A stretch of DNA of 64,000 nucleotides, from NCBI RefSeq assembly GCF_025821665.1, contig NZ_JACKSJ010000024.1, positions 62,001 to 126,000 on the forward strand, in the 5' to 3' direction. Positions within the stretch are counted from its first letter, which is position 1. Every line of letters starts with the position of its first letter. This stretch comes from [Mycobacterium] manitobense (GTDB taxonomy: Bacteria; Actinomycetota; Actinomycetes; Mycobacteriales; Mycobacteriaceae). A program made the translations under genes and the position numbers. The notes under the pieces are model-generated. The model was not told where the DNA came from. It ran no database searches and saw only the letters and a program-made list of their open reading frames with translations. Below, piece by piece: positions 26,392 through 37,080 of this stretch.

Positions 26392-27044
26392 CGGTAGATG
26401 CCCTCACGCAGGGCGGTGGCCACCGCGCCGGTCCGGTCGCTGACGCCGAGCTTGCGGTAGATCGACCGCAGATGGCTCTTCACGGTCTCGTCGCCGATCA
26501 CCAGCTTCCCGGCGATACCGCGGTTGGACAGGCCGTTGACGACGTAGGACAGGATCTCGCTCTCCCGCTGGGTGAGGCCCTGCCGGGCGCCGGGCCAGAA
26601 CTCGTCGCGCTGCAGGCGGGCCGCGGTGTCGACCGCCCGCGCGGCCATCGTCGGGTCGATCGCCGTCTCGCCGCCGTGCACGAACTCCAGCTGGCGCACC
26701 AGTTCGTCGCTGCCGATGCTCTTGAGCAGGTATCCCGATGCGCCCACCCGGAGCGCCTGGAACAGGTACTGCTCGTCGTCGTAGACCGACAGCATCACCA
26801 CCTTCTGGGCGGGGTCGCGCTCGCGAAGCTGCAGGCAGAGGTCCAGGCCGCTGGCGCCCTGCATCCGGACGTCACACAGCACGATGTCCGGTTTGAGGTC
26901 GTCGATCACACCGACCGCGCGCTCGGCGCCGACTGCCTGCCCGACCACGGTCACCCGGTCGTCGAACGCGGCGAGCATGGCCTTGAGGCCTTCGATGACC
27001 ATCTCGTGGTCGTCGACCAGCACGAGGCGCACCGGAGAGGCCAT
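26388..27044 (-). CDS. LuxR/NarL-family response regulator
   Basis: A 218-residue regulator. The receiver domain has acidic D-D in LVLVDDHEMVIEG, the phospho-acceptor Asp in DIVLCDVRMQGASGLDL (about residue 57), and Lys in ASGYLLKSIGSDEL. The C-terminal LuxR helix-turn-helix is LTQRESEILSYVVNGLSNRG then GDETVKSHLRSIYRKLG. ATG 27044 is preferred over ATG 27050 because AAGG (27055-27058 region) is then eight bases away. It forms a two-component system with the overlapping GAF kinase. Target genes are unknown. Confidence 0.9.
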   Translation of the reverse strand: MASPVRLVLVDDHEMVIEGLKAMLAAFDDRVTVVGQAVGAERAVGVIDDLKPDIVLCDVRMQGASGLDLCLQLRERDPAQKVVMLSVYDDEQYLFQALRVGASGYLLKSIGSDELVRQLEFVHGGETAIDPTMAARAVDTAARLQRDEFWPGARQGLTQRESEILSYVVNGLSNRGIAGKLVIGDETVKSHLRSIYRKLGVSDRTGAVATALREGIYR

Positions 27045-27148
27045 GGCCATCACCTTAGGGCCGCCGCCGCGCGTGGTAGCGCAACTTCGCGCCGCCAATC
27101 CCCCCAATGGGGGAGGCGCCGGCCTGTGACGTAGACCACTGTTGTCGC

Positions 27149-27958
27149 ATGCCCTCCACCGAGCAGAGAACATGGCGCGCCGGTCGATTCTGGTGGGACG
27201 GCGGCCACGCCGCCGACGCCGACGACTCCCGGCTGCAGGCACTCGTCTTCGACCTCGACGCACTCGCCGACGTCGAGTTCGAGGTGCACCGCAAGGTCTT
27301 CAACGCCGCCTTCGCCGCCCACGGCATGCCGTTCACCTGGTCCGTCAGCCGGTACCGGCAGCTGCTGGCCCTGAGCGACGAGCGGCAGCGCGTCACCGCC
27401 GAACTACGCAAGCGCTGCGTCGGCACCGAGTGCGACGTGCTGACCGAACTGCTCGCCGACGAGATCTGCGCCACCAAGGCGATGATGTTCGACGAGATGA
27501 TCGCCGAGGCCGACCTGGCGCCCAGGCCGGGGCTGGTCGACCTCGTACAGGACGCCTATGCCGCCGGCGTGCCGGTCGCGGTGGTGTCCAGCGGGCGGCG
27601 CAGCCTGGTGGAGCCGCTGGTGCGCCAACTGGTCGGAGAGGGCCTGGTCGAGGTGCTGGTCACCGCCGACGACATCAGCACGCCTGCGCACTGCGGCGAG
27701 GCGCACCAGCATGCGCTCGCAGAACTCGGACTGCCCGCGCGCAGTGTCCTGGCGATCGCGGGGTCGCCCGCCGGGCTGCGACAGGCGAATAGCGTCGGGA
27801 TGGCGACCGTGCTGATCGACGGCGCCGGTGGCTGCGACATCCCGGCCGCCGCCGCGGTGCGCGCCGACTACATCGGTGCGGGCACCGGTGCGCTGCGGAT
27901 CGCGGACTGTCAGCGCCTGCACGCGCGCTGGAGCAGCCGGCGGCGGTCAGCCGCGTAG
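27149..27958 (+). CDS. HAD-superfamily hydrolase-like protein
   Basis: A 269-residue HAD-fold protein of the CbbY/phosphoglucomutase-like kind. Motif I is ALVFDLDALADVEFEVHRKV: the nucleophile Asp and the +2 Asp are kept, but the usual DGTL(x)DS continuation is altered to DALAD. Motif II is PVAVVSSGRRSLVEPLVRQL. The motif IV region (usually GDxxxD) reads VLAIAGSPAGLRQANSVGMA and lacks the paired Asp, so catalytic activity is uncertain. The N-terminal 25 residues are a Trp/Arg-rich extension. The last 12 bases overlap the convergent mmsB gene. No operon partner. Confidence 0.65.
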   Translation: MPSTEQRTWRAGRFWWDGGHAADADDSRLQALVFDLDALADVEFEVHRKVFNAAFAAHGMPFTWSVSRYRQLLALSDERQRVTAELRKRCVGTECDVLTELLADEICATKAMMFDEMIAEADLAPRPGLVDLVQDAYAAGVPVAVVSSGRRSLVEPLVRQLVGEGLVEVLVTADDISTPAHCGEAHQHALAELGLPARSVLAIAGSPAGLRQANSVGMATVLIDGAGGCDIPAAAAVRADYIGAGTGALRIADCQRLHARWSSRRRSAA

Positions 27959-28819
27959 CTTCTCGATCACCGCGCTGAAGTCCTTGTCGGCGTGTTCGGT
28001 GGCGAACTCCGCGTAGATCTCGGCGGCGTGGGTACCGAGGGGTGCGGCCGAGCCGGTGGACTGCACCGCCGCCATGGCCAGCCCGAGGTCCTTATTCATC
28101 AGCGCGGTGGCGAAGCCCGGCTTGAAGTCGTTGTTGGCCGGTGAAGCCGGAACCGGCCCCGGCACCGGGCAATTGGTGTGCACGGCCCAGCAGTTGCCGG
28201 TCGCACCGGTGATCACGTCGAACAGCGACTGCGCGGGCAGGCCGAGTTTCTCCGCGAGCACGAACGCCTCGCCGATCGCGATCTGTTGCACGGCCAGCAC
28301 CATGTTGTTGCACAGTTTGGCGGCCTGGCCGGCGCCGGACTGCCCGCAGTGGATGATCTTGCCCGCCATCGGGTCCAGCACCGGGCGGGCCCGCTCGACG
28401 GCCGCATCGTCACCGCCGACCATGAACGCGAGGGTGCCCGCGGTCGCGCCCTTGATGCCGCCGGACACCGGCGCGTCGATCTGGGCGAACCCGAGGTCGG
28501 CCGCCTGACCGTTGATGGCCCGTGCGTCATCGACCGAGATCGTGGAGGTGTCGATGAACAGCGTGTCCGGCTTGGCCGCGGGTAGCACCTCCGCGTAGCA
28601 GGCCTTGACGATGTCGCCGTTGGGCAGCGAGGTGATCACCACATCGGCCTCGGCGACGGCGGCTGCGCCGCTGTCGAACACCCTGGCGCCCTTCGCCTCT
28701 GCGGCCGCCTTGGACGCGGCGACCGGGTCGAAGCCGCGGACGTCGTGACCGGCGGCGAGCAGATTCGCCGCCATCGGGCCGCCCATGTTGCCCAGTCCCA
28801 GGAACGCGATCGTCGCCAT
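27947..28819 (-). CDS. mmsB: 3-hydroxyisobutyrate dehydrogenase
   Basis: Oxidises 3-hydroxyisobutyrate to methylmalonate semialdehyde in valine breakdown. 290 residues; NAD-binding FLGLGNMGGPMAANLLAAGH at the N-terminus, the substrate-binding DAPVSGGIKGATAGTLAFMV (about residue 115), and the catalytic lysine in SGAGQAAKLCNNMVLAVQQI (about residue 170). It is the last gene of an mmsA-fadE9-mmsB operon, the same order as Rv0753c-Rv0752c-Rv0751c in M. tuberculosis. A 45-base gap separates it from fadE9. Its 3' end overlaps the convergent HAD gene. Confidence 0.94.
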   Translation of the reverse strand: MATIAFLGLGNMGGPMAANLLAAGHDVRGFDPVAASKAAAEAKGARVFDSGAAAVAEADVVITSLPNGDIVKACYAEVLPAAKPDTLFIDTSTISVDDARAINGQAADLGFAQIDAPVSGGIKGATAGTLAFMVGGDDAAVERARPVLDPMAGKIIHCGQSGAGQAAKLCNNMVLAVQQIAIGEAFVLAEKLGLPAQSLFDVITGATGNCWAVHTNCPVPGPVPASPANNDFKPGFATALMNKDLGLAMAAVQSTGSAAPLGTHAAEIYAEFATEHADKDFSAVIEKLRG

Positions 28820-28864
28820 CTGTCTAATTCCCCTGTCGCTTCGCTCTGATGTCAGGTTCTCCGG

Positions 28865-30028
28865 TCACGACGCGCGGGCCCGGCCTGCCGCGGCCCGCCC
28901 GATCACCACGCGCATGATCTCGTTGGTGCCCTCCAGGATCCGGTGCACCCGCAGGTCGCGGACGATCTTCTCCAACCCGTACTCCCGCAGGTAGCCGTAT
29001 CCGCCGTGCAACTGCAGAGCCTGGTCGGCCACCTCGAAGCACGCGTCGGTGACGTAACGCTTCGCCATCGCGCACAACTCGACCCGGTCGGGGTGGTCGT
29101 CGTCGAGTGCCGTCGCGGCCCGCCACAGCAGGGTCCGCGAGGTCTGCAGCGCAGTCGCCATGTCGGCCAGCGTGAACCGGATGGTCGGCTCGTCGAGCAG
29201 CGCCCCGCCGAAGGCCTGCCGGTCGGCCAGGTAGCCGGCCGCCTTGTCGTAGGCCGACTGCGCGCCGCCCAGCGAGCAGGCCGCGATGTTGATGCGGCCA
29301 CCGTTGAGGCCCTTCATCGCGATGCCGAAGCCCGCGCCCTCGCCCTCGGCGCCCCCGAGCAGCGCGTCGGCGGGCAGCCGGACGCCCTCGAGGATCACCT
29401 GTGCGGTGGGCTGGGCGTTCCAGCCCATCTTCAGCTCCTCGACGCCGAAGCTCAGCCCCGGGGTGTCCCTGGGCACCACGAACGCCGAGATGCCGCGCGG
29501 GCCTTCGGATCCGGTGCGAGCCATCACCACGTAGAGGTCGGAACTGCCCGCCCCGGAGATGAACTGCTTGACCCCGTCGAGCACCCAGCCGTCGCCGTCG
29601 CGCACGGCCTTGGTGCGCAGCGCGCTCGCATCGGAACCCGCCCCCGGTTCGGTCAGGCAGTAGCTGGCGATGGCCTCCATCGAGGCCAGCCGCGGCACCC
29701 AGGACTTGCGCTGTTCCTCGGTGCCGAACGTGTCGACCATCCACGCGCACATGTTGTGGATCGACAGGAACGCCGCGACCGTCGGGTCGGCGGTGGCGAG
29801 CGCCTCGAAGATGCGCACGGCGTCGATCCGCCGCAACCCGCTGCCGCCGACGTCATCGCGGCAGTAGATCGCCGCCATGCCGAGTTCGGCGGCTTCCCGC
29901 AACACGTCGGTGGGGAAGTGGTGGGTCTCGTCCCACTCCAGAGCGTGTGGCGCCAGGCGCTTCTCGGCGAACGCGGCCGCCGTCTCGGCGATCACGCGTT
30001 CGTCGTCGTCGAGGCCGAACAGGTCCAT
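28865..30028 (-). CDS. fadE9: Isobutyryl-CoA-type acyl-CoA dehydrogenase FadE9
   Basis: A 387-residue flavin-dependent acyl-CoA dehydrogenase that introduces the alpha-beta double bond. Family signatures are SYCLTEPGAGSDASALRTKA (about residue 125), QTSRTLLWRAATALDD, and the C-terminal GGYGYLREYGLEKIVRDLRV then HRILEGTNEIMRVVIGR. The catalytic glutamate is probably in the EYGLEKIVRD segment, as in short/branched-chain enzymes. The position between mmsA and mmsB points to isobutyryl-CoA from valine as substrate. Start ATG 30028 follows the mmsA stop by seven bases. Confidence 0.93.
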   Translation of the reverse strand: MDLFGLDDDERVIAETAAAFAEKRLAPHALEWDETHHFPTDVLREAAELGMAAIYCRDDVGGSGLRRIDAVRIFEALATADPTVAAFLSIHNMCAWMVDTFGTEEQRKSWVPRLASMEAIASYCLTEPGAGSDASALRTKAVRDGDGWVLDGVKQFISGAGSSDLYVVMARTGSEGPRGISAFVVPRDTPGLSFGVEELKMGWNAQPTAQVILEGVRLPADALLGGAEGEGAGFGIAMKGLNGGRINIAACSLGGAQSAYDKAAGYLADRQAFGGALLDEPTIRFTLADMATALQTSRTLLWRAATALDDDHPDRVELCAMAKRYVTDACFEVADQALQLHGGYGYLREYGLEKIVRDLRVHRILEGTNEIMRVVIGRAAAGRARAS

Positions 30029-30035
30029 GGATCCG

Positions 30036-31556
30036 CTATTTCATCGTGGGGATGACGAACTCGGCGCCATCCTTGATGCCCGACGGCCAGCGCTGGGTGA
30101 CGGTCTTGACCTTGGTGTAGAACTGGATCGACGCCGGGCCGTGCTGGTTCAGGTCACCGAAGCCGGAGCGCTTCCAGCCGCCGAAGGTGTGGTACGCCAC
30201 CGGAACCGGGATCGGCACGTTGACGCCGACCATGCCGACCTGCACCTTGGCCACGAAGTCGCGGGCGGTGTCGCCGTCGCGGGTGAAGATCGCCACCCCG
30301 TTGCCGTATTCGTGTTCCGACGGAAGAGCCAGTGCCTCTTCGTAATTCGAGGCACGCACGATGCACAGCACCGGGCCGAAGATCTCGTCGGTGTAGATCG
30401 ACATGCCCGGGGTGACGTGGTCGAACAGGGTGGGGCCGATGAAGTAGCCGCCCTGCAGGTTCTGGTCGTCGAACGTGAGGTCGTCGCTGGCGCGTTCGCG
30501 GCCGTCGATGACGGCTTCGGCGCCGGCGTCGACGCCCTGGCCGATGTAGTCACGCACCCGCTCGAGCGCCGCGCCGGTGACCAGTGGACCGTAGTCGGCC
30601 TTGGGGTCCAGGCTGTGCCCGACCCGCAACTGGTTGACGCGCTCGACGAGCTTGTTCCTGAGGCGGTCCGCGGTCTCCTTGCCGACGGGCACCGCGACGC
30701 TGATCGCCATGCACCGCTCGCCGGCACTGCCGTATCCGGCGCCGATCAGCGCGTCGACGGCCTGGTCGAGATCCGCGTCGGGCATCACGATCATGTGGTT
30801 CTTGGCGCCGCCGAAGCATTGCGCGCGTTTGCCGTTGGCCGCGGCGGTGGAGTAGATGTACTGCGCGATGTCGGAGCTGCCGACGAAGCCGACGGCCTGG
30901 ATCTGCGGGTGGTGCAGGATCGCGTCGACGGCTTCCTTGTCGCCCTGGACCACCTGGAACACCCCCGGCGGCAGACCCGCTTCGAGGAACAGTTCGGCCA
31001 GTCGCAACGGCACCGACGGGTCACGCTCGGAGGGCTTGAGGATGAACGCGTTCCCGCACGCCAGTGCCGGGCCGGCCTTCCACAGCGGGATCATCGCCGG
31101 GAAGTTGAACGGCGTGATCCCGGCGACCACCCCGAGCGGCTGACGCAGCGAGTACACGTCGATGCCGGTGCCTGCACCCTCGGTGTACTCACCCTTGAGC
31201 AGGTGCGGGATGCCGATCGCGAACTCGATGACCTCGATGCCGCGCTGGATGTCGCCCTTGGAGTCGGCCACCGTCTTGCCGTGCTCGATGGACAGCAGTT
31301 CGGCCAACTCGTCGACGTTCTGGTTCACCAGTTCGACGAAGCGCATCATCACCCGCGCGCGGCGTTGGGGGTTGAACGCCGCCCACTGCAGCTGCGCCTC
31401 CGCGGCGCCGGCGACGGCGGTGTCCACGTCGGCGGCCGAGGCGAGCAGCACCTGGGCCTGCGCCTCACCGGTGCTGGGATTGAGCACGTCCGCGGTGCGC
31501 GTCGACTGGCCGTTGGTGCGCCGGCCGTTGATGAAGTGTGGAATCTGTGTGCTCAT
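30036..31556 (-). CDS. mmsA: Methylmalonate-semialdehyde dehydrogenase (acylating)
   Basis: Converts methylmalonate semialdehyde, CoA and NAD to propionyl-CoA and CO2. 506 residues of the aldehyde dehydrogenase fold, with substrate-entry FNFPAMIPLWKAGPALACGN, the NAD loop AVGFVGSSDIAQYIY (about residue 240) and the catalytic Cys in GYGSAGERCMAISVAVPVG (about residue 285). The conserved PVPVAYHTFGGWKRSGFGDL closes the protein. It is the first gene of the valine operon; a 20-base near-perfect palindrome lies 28-47 bases before its ATG. Confidence 0.95.
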   Translation of the reverse strand: MSTQIPHFINGRRTNGQSTRTADVLNPSTGEAQAQVLLASAADVDTAVAGAAEAQLQWAAFNPQRRARVMMRFVELVNQNVDELAELLSIEHGKTVADSKGDIQRGIEVIEFAIGIPHLLKGEYTEGAGTGIDVYSLRQPLGVVAGITPFNFPAMIPLWKAGPALACGNAFILKPSERDPSVPLRLAELFLEAGLPPGVFQVVQGDKEAVDAILHHPQIQAVGFVGSSDIAQYIYSTAAANGKRAQCFGGAKNHMIVMPDADLDQAVDALIGAGYGSAGERCMAISVAVPVGKETADRLRNKLVERVNQLRVGHSLDPKADYGPLVTGAALERVRDYIGQGVDAGAEAVIDGRERASDDLTFDDQNLQGGYFIGPTLFDHVTPGMSIYTDEIFGPVLCIVRASNYEEALALPSEHEYGNGVAIFTRDGDTARDFVAKVQVGMVGVNVPIPVPVAYHTFGGWKRSGFGDLNQHGPASIQFYTKVKTVTQRWPSGIKDGAEFVIPTMK

Positions 31557-31583
31557 GGAATGCCCCTACGCCGACGATGCCGA

Positions 31584-31603
31584 TTACTTGGATATCCTAG
31601 TAA
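31584..31603. promoter_or_regulatory. Palindromic operator upstream of mmsA (TTACTTGGATATCCTAGTAA)
   Basis: A 20-base palindrome with one mismatched pair, centred on GGATATCC, 28 bases upstream of the mmsA ATG. Length and symmetry fit a TetR- or GntR-type repressor. The only sequence between mmsA and the Emb-like gene is this 79-bp gap, so it most likely controls the valine operon. The regulator is not in the window. Confidence 0.65.
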
Positions 31604-31635
31604 ATGCTCGTCGGGGTTGGCAAGAGTGCTCGCAC

Positions 31636-34584
31636 TCATGGTGACACCCGATGGCCCCAGCGGGTGACCGTCGCCGTCTCCCGCCGGTAGGTGTCGTGCG
31701 GCGTGGGGTCGGCCGACAGCAGCACCGCACCCCATGCTGCGTCCGGGCGGCCGACGACGCGACTCGGCACCTCGTAGAACCGGCTGTAGGGCACCAGTGC
31801 GGCGAAGCTCCCGCCCAGCGACTGGTCGGTGGGTTCGGTGAACCACGGCCCCGGCGACGCGATCACCACCCTGGGCACCTGGGCCACCCCGGCGGACACC
31901 CGCGCGATGTCGGGCAGGCACGGGAACAGGAAGCCCTGCGGCCAACTGATCAGCACCGGCCCGCGGTCGGCGAGAAAGTCGTTGAGCGGCAACGTGGATC
32001 GAGTCCGTGGCCCCGTCACCGCGAGCCAGCCGTCGCGGTCCGCGGCGTCGTCGACCGCCAGCACCCGCATCCGGTCGGCGCCCGGCGGAATGCCGGCGGC
32101 GTCCAGCCCGACCGACCGCCACGCCGGATGCAGCGAATTGTCCTCACCCGACGTCGTGTCCTCGGGCGCCACGGCCGGCCCCACCGGCGTGACGGCATCC
32201 GTCCCGGCGCGGCCGAACTCCAGGCGGACCGCGCTCGCGCCGTGGCCGCGGCCGTTCACGGACACCGCGACCGAGGCGCCGGGCGGGAGGACGAACCAGG
32301 GGCTGATCAGCCTTCCGGTACCCGCCGCCGCCCCCCGGCTGCCCCACAGATGGGTGGACATGCCGGTGCCCGGTGCATCAGGAGGAGGCGCATCGGGATC
32401 GAAACCGCCGAGCGGGACGAAGCCGGTCTCCTCGGTGGCCGGCCCTGCCGACAGCAGCGGGGGGCCGTCGGCGAGCACCTCGATGTCATCGGCCAAGCCG
32501 CAGTAGGGTCCTGCGGTCAACCGGTCGATGTTGACCAGCGCCAGCGATCCCTGCGGCCGCCGGACCGGCGCCACGGTGAACGACGCCAGCAGCAGCGTCA
32601 CGGAGACGGCCGCAGCGGTCCCCGCCACCAGACCGGGAACGACGAGCAGGGCATCCCGCCGCGAGGAAGCGACCGCGACGAGCGCAGCGACGACGGCCCC
32701 AGCCGGCCACAGCCACCACGCCGACAGCGGCACGCCGAGCGGGCGGATCGGTCCGTCGGCCCACGGCACGTCGTAGAGGACCGGCAGCCACCAGGCATTC
32801 GACCCGGAGAAACACAGGGTGGCGGCGCATGCCACGATCAGGGCTCCGATCACGGCGGTCACTCTGTCGGCGAGGGTGATTCGCGACCGGGTGAAGCGGG
32901 CCAGCGCCACCACGCCGACGGTCAGGAGCGCGGCGAACAAGCCTGCTGCCGCGCCGAGGTGGTAGGACCACTTCGACGGGGCGAAGGCCAGCAGCGCCAG
33001 GGCCAGCACCAGGACGCCCGCCATGCGCAACGCCGAACGCGCGGTGGCACCGGGGCGCCTGCGCACCGCGAGCGCCACCACCGTCGGCACCAACGCCAGC
33101 GACAACAGCACCGGGATCCGCTTGGCGGCGCTGCCCTGCTGGGAGTCGCCCAGCAGATACGCGTAACGCTCGGTTTCCCGGTACCACGGAAGCGACGGTC
33201 CGAATTCGGTGTGCCAGCGGGTGGCGGTGCGCACGCCCTCCCACGTCTCGTCCGCGAACACGACGACGAACGCGACGGCGACGAGGCAGCAGAGCGCCGC
33301 GACGGTCCCCGCGATCAGTGTGCGACTCGGTCCGGCGCCCCCCACGATGCGGACGATCCGCGGCGCGAACAACGCGGCCGGCGCGACGACCATGACCGCC
33401 GACGGGCTGACCGGCAACACCAGCGCGGCGGTCAGGGACGCCCAGCCCAGCGTCGCGGGAGCGCGGGACCGCCACAGCAGCGTCAGCACCACGACGAGCC
33501 CGAGCGCGACATAGCCTTCGGGGCGGGTACCGAGGTTGAACGGCAGCCACGCCGCGAGCAGGGCTGTCGCGGCGAGCACACGCACCCACACCGATGACGC
33601 CACCGCGGGCAGCGCGACGCCGAGAAGGCCCCGGCTGAACACGAACCAGGTCGCCACCGCCAGCACGGTGCTCGGCAGTCGCAACCACAGTGGCGCGAGG
33701 CTCACCTGGGTCAGCGGTGCGAGTAGTTGCTGGCTGAAGGCGAACGGCGACTCGGCGGCATTCCACCAGCGGTAGTAGTTGCCCGGGCTGCCGGTGTCGG
33801 CCACGTTGCGGGCGATGGTGGTGGCCCAGCCGTCGTCGACCGCGAGCGGCCCGATGACGGCCCACCCGCACAGCACCGCCACCACCGCCGCGTCGATCGC
33901 CATCAGGTGCCACCGCGACGACGGCGGCGGCGGCCGCGGCCAGGACGGCTGTGACGGCGAAAGGCTGTGCAGGAGAACGAGAACGATGGCCGCCGCAAGA
34001 AGCGCCACCACCACCAATGCCACTTTCGCGACGCTGGGCCGGGTGGCGAAGGGGTCGTCGACCCGCACGGTCATCGTCATGCCCACCGCGTCGTCCGGGC
34101 TCAGCGCGGTGCGGAACGCGAGCACCTTCGGCACGGGCGCGTCCAGGACTGTCTGCGGTGCCGCGTCGCCGCCGATCTCGATCTCCGAGTGAGCCGCCCG
34201 CACCGTCAGAGCGCAGCCGGGATCGCCGTCCGGCAGATCGATGACCCGATCGCCCGGCAGCATGCGCAGCACACCGTTGTCGGTGTACAGGACCAGTCCC
34301 TCGGCGTCGGGCGCGGTGGCGAGCACCGTGGTGCGCTCCGGCCGGGCACGCGCGGCCGCCACCGCCGCGCACGGCACCGAGGCCGACATCTCGGTGGGCC
34401 GGTACGGCAGCACCTGCGCAGTGCTGGACATCACCGCTGCGCCGGGCGCCGGCCATGTCAGGACGGTCCGCTCGGCGTGCACCGGCGCGAACGGCAACGC
34501 GAGCGCGGCTGTCAGCCCTACGGCAGAGACGCCGAGCAACAGCCACGCGGAGACCGGCCGACGCAGGCGGAGTTTGCTTGGCAC
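31636..34584 (-). CDS. Emb-family arabinosyltransferase paralogue
   Basis: A 982-residue GT-C glycosyltransferase resembling EmbA/B/C, which build arabinan of arabinogalactan and lipoarabinomannan using decaprenyl-phosphoarabinose. It has a signal-anchor TM near residue 20, an N-terminal extracytoplasmic domain, the catalytic-loop Asp pair D250-D251 in PLAVDDGWATTIARNVADTG, around a dozen further TM segments to about residue 660, and a periplasmic C-terminal domain ending in the Emb-like SLGGSFAALVPYSRFYEVPS. It is about 100 residues shorter than typical Emb proteins and lies alone, beside lipoprotein and rhamnose genes, not in an embCAB cluster. GTG 34584 is the start. Acceptor and linkage are unknown. 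Confidence 0.85.
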   Translation of the reverse strand: MPSKLRLRRPVSAWLLLGVSAVGLTAALALPFAPVHAERTVLTWPAPGAAVMSSTAQVLPYRPTEMSASVPCAAVAAARARPERTTVLATAPDAEGLVLYTDNGVLRMLPGDRVIDLPDGDPGCALTVRAAHSEIEIGGDAAPQTVLDAPVPKVLAFRTALSPDDAVGMTMTVRVDDPFATRPSVAKVALVVVALLAAAIVLVLLHSLSPSQPSWPRPPPPSSRWHLMAIDAAVVAVLCGWAVIGPLAVDDGWATTIARNVADTGSPGNYYRWWNAAESPFAFSQQLLAPLTQVSLAPLWLRLPSTVLAVATWFVFSRGLLGVALPAVASSVWVRVLAATALLAAWLPFNLGTRPEGYVALGLVVVLTLLWRSRAPATLGWASLTAALVLPVSPSAVMVVAPAALFAPRIVRIVGGAGPSRTLIAGTVAALCCLVAVAFVVVFADETWEGVRTATRWHTEFGPSLPWYRETERYAYLLGDSQQGSAAKRIPVLLSLALVPTVVALAVRRRPGATARSALRMAGVLVLALALLAFAPSKWSYHLGAAAGLFAALLTVGVVALARFTRSRITLADRVTAVIGALIVACAATLCFSGSNAWWLPVLYDVPWADGPIRPLGVPLSAWWLWPAGAVVAALVAVASSRRDALLVVPGLVAGTAAAVSVTLLLASFTVAPVRRPQGSLALVNIDRLTAGPYCGLADDIEVLADGPPLLSAGPATEETGFVPLGGFDPDAPPPDAPGTGMSTHLWGSRGAAAGTGRLISPWFVLPPGASVAVSVNGRGHGASAVRLEFGRAGTDAVTPVGPAVAPEDTTSGEDNSLHPAWRSVGLDAAGIPPGADRMRVLAVDDAADRDGWLAVTGPRTRSTLPLNDFLADRGPVLISWPQGFLFPCLPDIARVSAGVAQVPRVVIASPGPWFTEPTDQSLGGSFAALVPYSRFYEVPSRVVGRPDAAWGAVLLSADPTPHDTYRRETATVTRWGHRVSP

Positions 34585-34728
34585 TGCAGCGCCACGTTAG
34601 GGGTAGCGGCCGCTGCAGGGCCCCATCGAGGCATTACGGGCCGGTGACGTCGCTGCACCGCGATCCAATCGCATTCCAATCGGGCTCAGTACCTTCGCGG
34701 AACGACCCACGGATCGAAGGGAACAGGG

Positions 34729-35424
34729 ATGACACGGTCAACGAAGACGGCGGCACTCGTCGTCGCCACTGCGCTGGCACTAGGTGCGGCCACCGCGTGC
34801 GGCTCCGAGGACAAGACGAACACCGCCACCACCTCGGCGAGCACGTCGGCGTCCGCCTCGGCGGCCGCGTCGAGCAGCGCCGCACCCAGCAGTGCGCCTC
34901 AGGGGCCGGATGTCACGGTGGCCGACTACCTGCGGGACAACGGCATCAGCCAGACCTTGGTGAAACGGGGCGAACCCGGCACACCGCAGCTCAACCTGCC
35001 GATCCCGCCGGGCTGGCGCGACCTCGGCGCGGACGCGCCCGAGGATGCCTGGGGGGCCATCGTCCTGGACGGGCCCGCCGCGACAGACCCGCCGGCCGTC
35101 ATCGCGCGGATGGCCCGGCTGTCCGGGGGCGAGCCCGACGCCGCCGAGATCCTGAAGCTGGCACCGAATGCATTGCGGAACCAGCCCGGTTACCAGGGTT
35201 CGGAAGGCCAGCCGGCCGAGCTCGGCGGCTTCCAGGCGACGGCGGTCGCCGGCACGGTCCAGAAGGACGGCGCGGCGATGTTCGTCGCCCGCAAGACCGT
35301 GGTCATCCCCGGGCAGGACGGGATGTACCTGCTGGCACTTGACGCCCAGGGCACCGAGGATCAGCAGGCGGCGATCACGGACGCGATGTCGGTGATCGAC
35401 GCGGAGACCACCATCGAGCCCTGA
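34729..35424 (+). CDS. LpqN/LpqT-family lipoprotein
   Basis: A 231-residue secreted lipoprotein. The signal peptide ends in the lipobox A-T-A-C at about residues 21-24 (ALGAATACGSEDKTN), followed by a roughly 35-residue Ser/Ala/Thr linker. The mature domain (about 60-231) has the family pattern VADYLRDNGISQTLVKRGEP, IPPGWRDL and a C-terminal segment VVIPGQDGMYLLALDAQGTE. These proteins resemble PsbP-like folds; M. tuberculosis LpqN and LpqT belong here and are linked to cell-envelope processes. ATG 34729 has ACAGGG upstream, and TACCTT at 34690-34695 is a plausible -10. It converges on rmlC with a three-base gap. Confidence 0.87.
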   Translation: MTRSTKTAALVVATALALGAATACGSEDKTNTATTSASTSASASAAASSSAAPSSAPQGPDVTVADYLRDNGISQTLVKRGEPGTPQLNLPIPPGWRDLGADAPEDAWGAIVLDGPAATDPPAVIARMARLSGGEPDAAEILKLAPNALRNQPGYQGSEGQPAELGGFQATAVAGTVQKDGAAMFVARKTVVIPGQDGMYLLALDAQGTEDQQAAITDAMSVIDAETTIEP

Positions 35425-35427
35425 CCG

Positions 35428-37064
<1,637 letters not shown>

Positions 37065-37080
37065 TCACCCCGCGCGCGGG

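Noticed and set aside
24634..26397. A 587-codon plus-strand frame spanning marR and the kinase region
   Set aside because: Out of frame with the MarR gene and antisense to the GAF kinase; no family features.
29877..31667. A 596-codon plus-strand frame
   Set aside because: Antisense to mmsA, whose identity is certain.
31651..33597. A 648-codon plus-strand frame
   Set aside because: Antisense to the Emb-like gene; Arg/Gly/His-rich with no recognisable domain.
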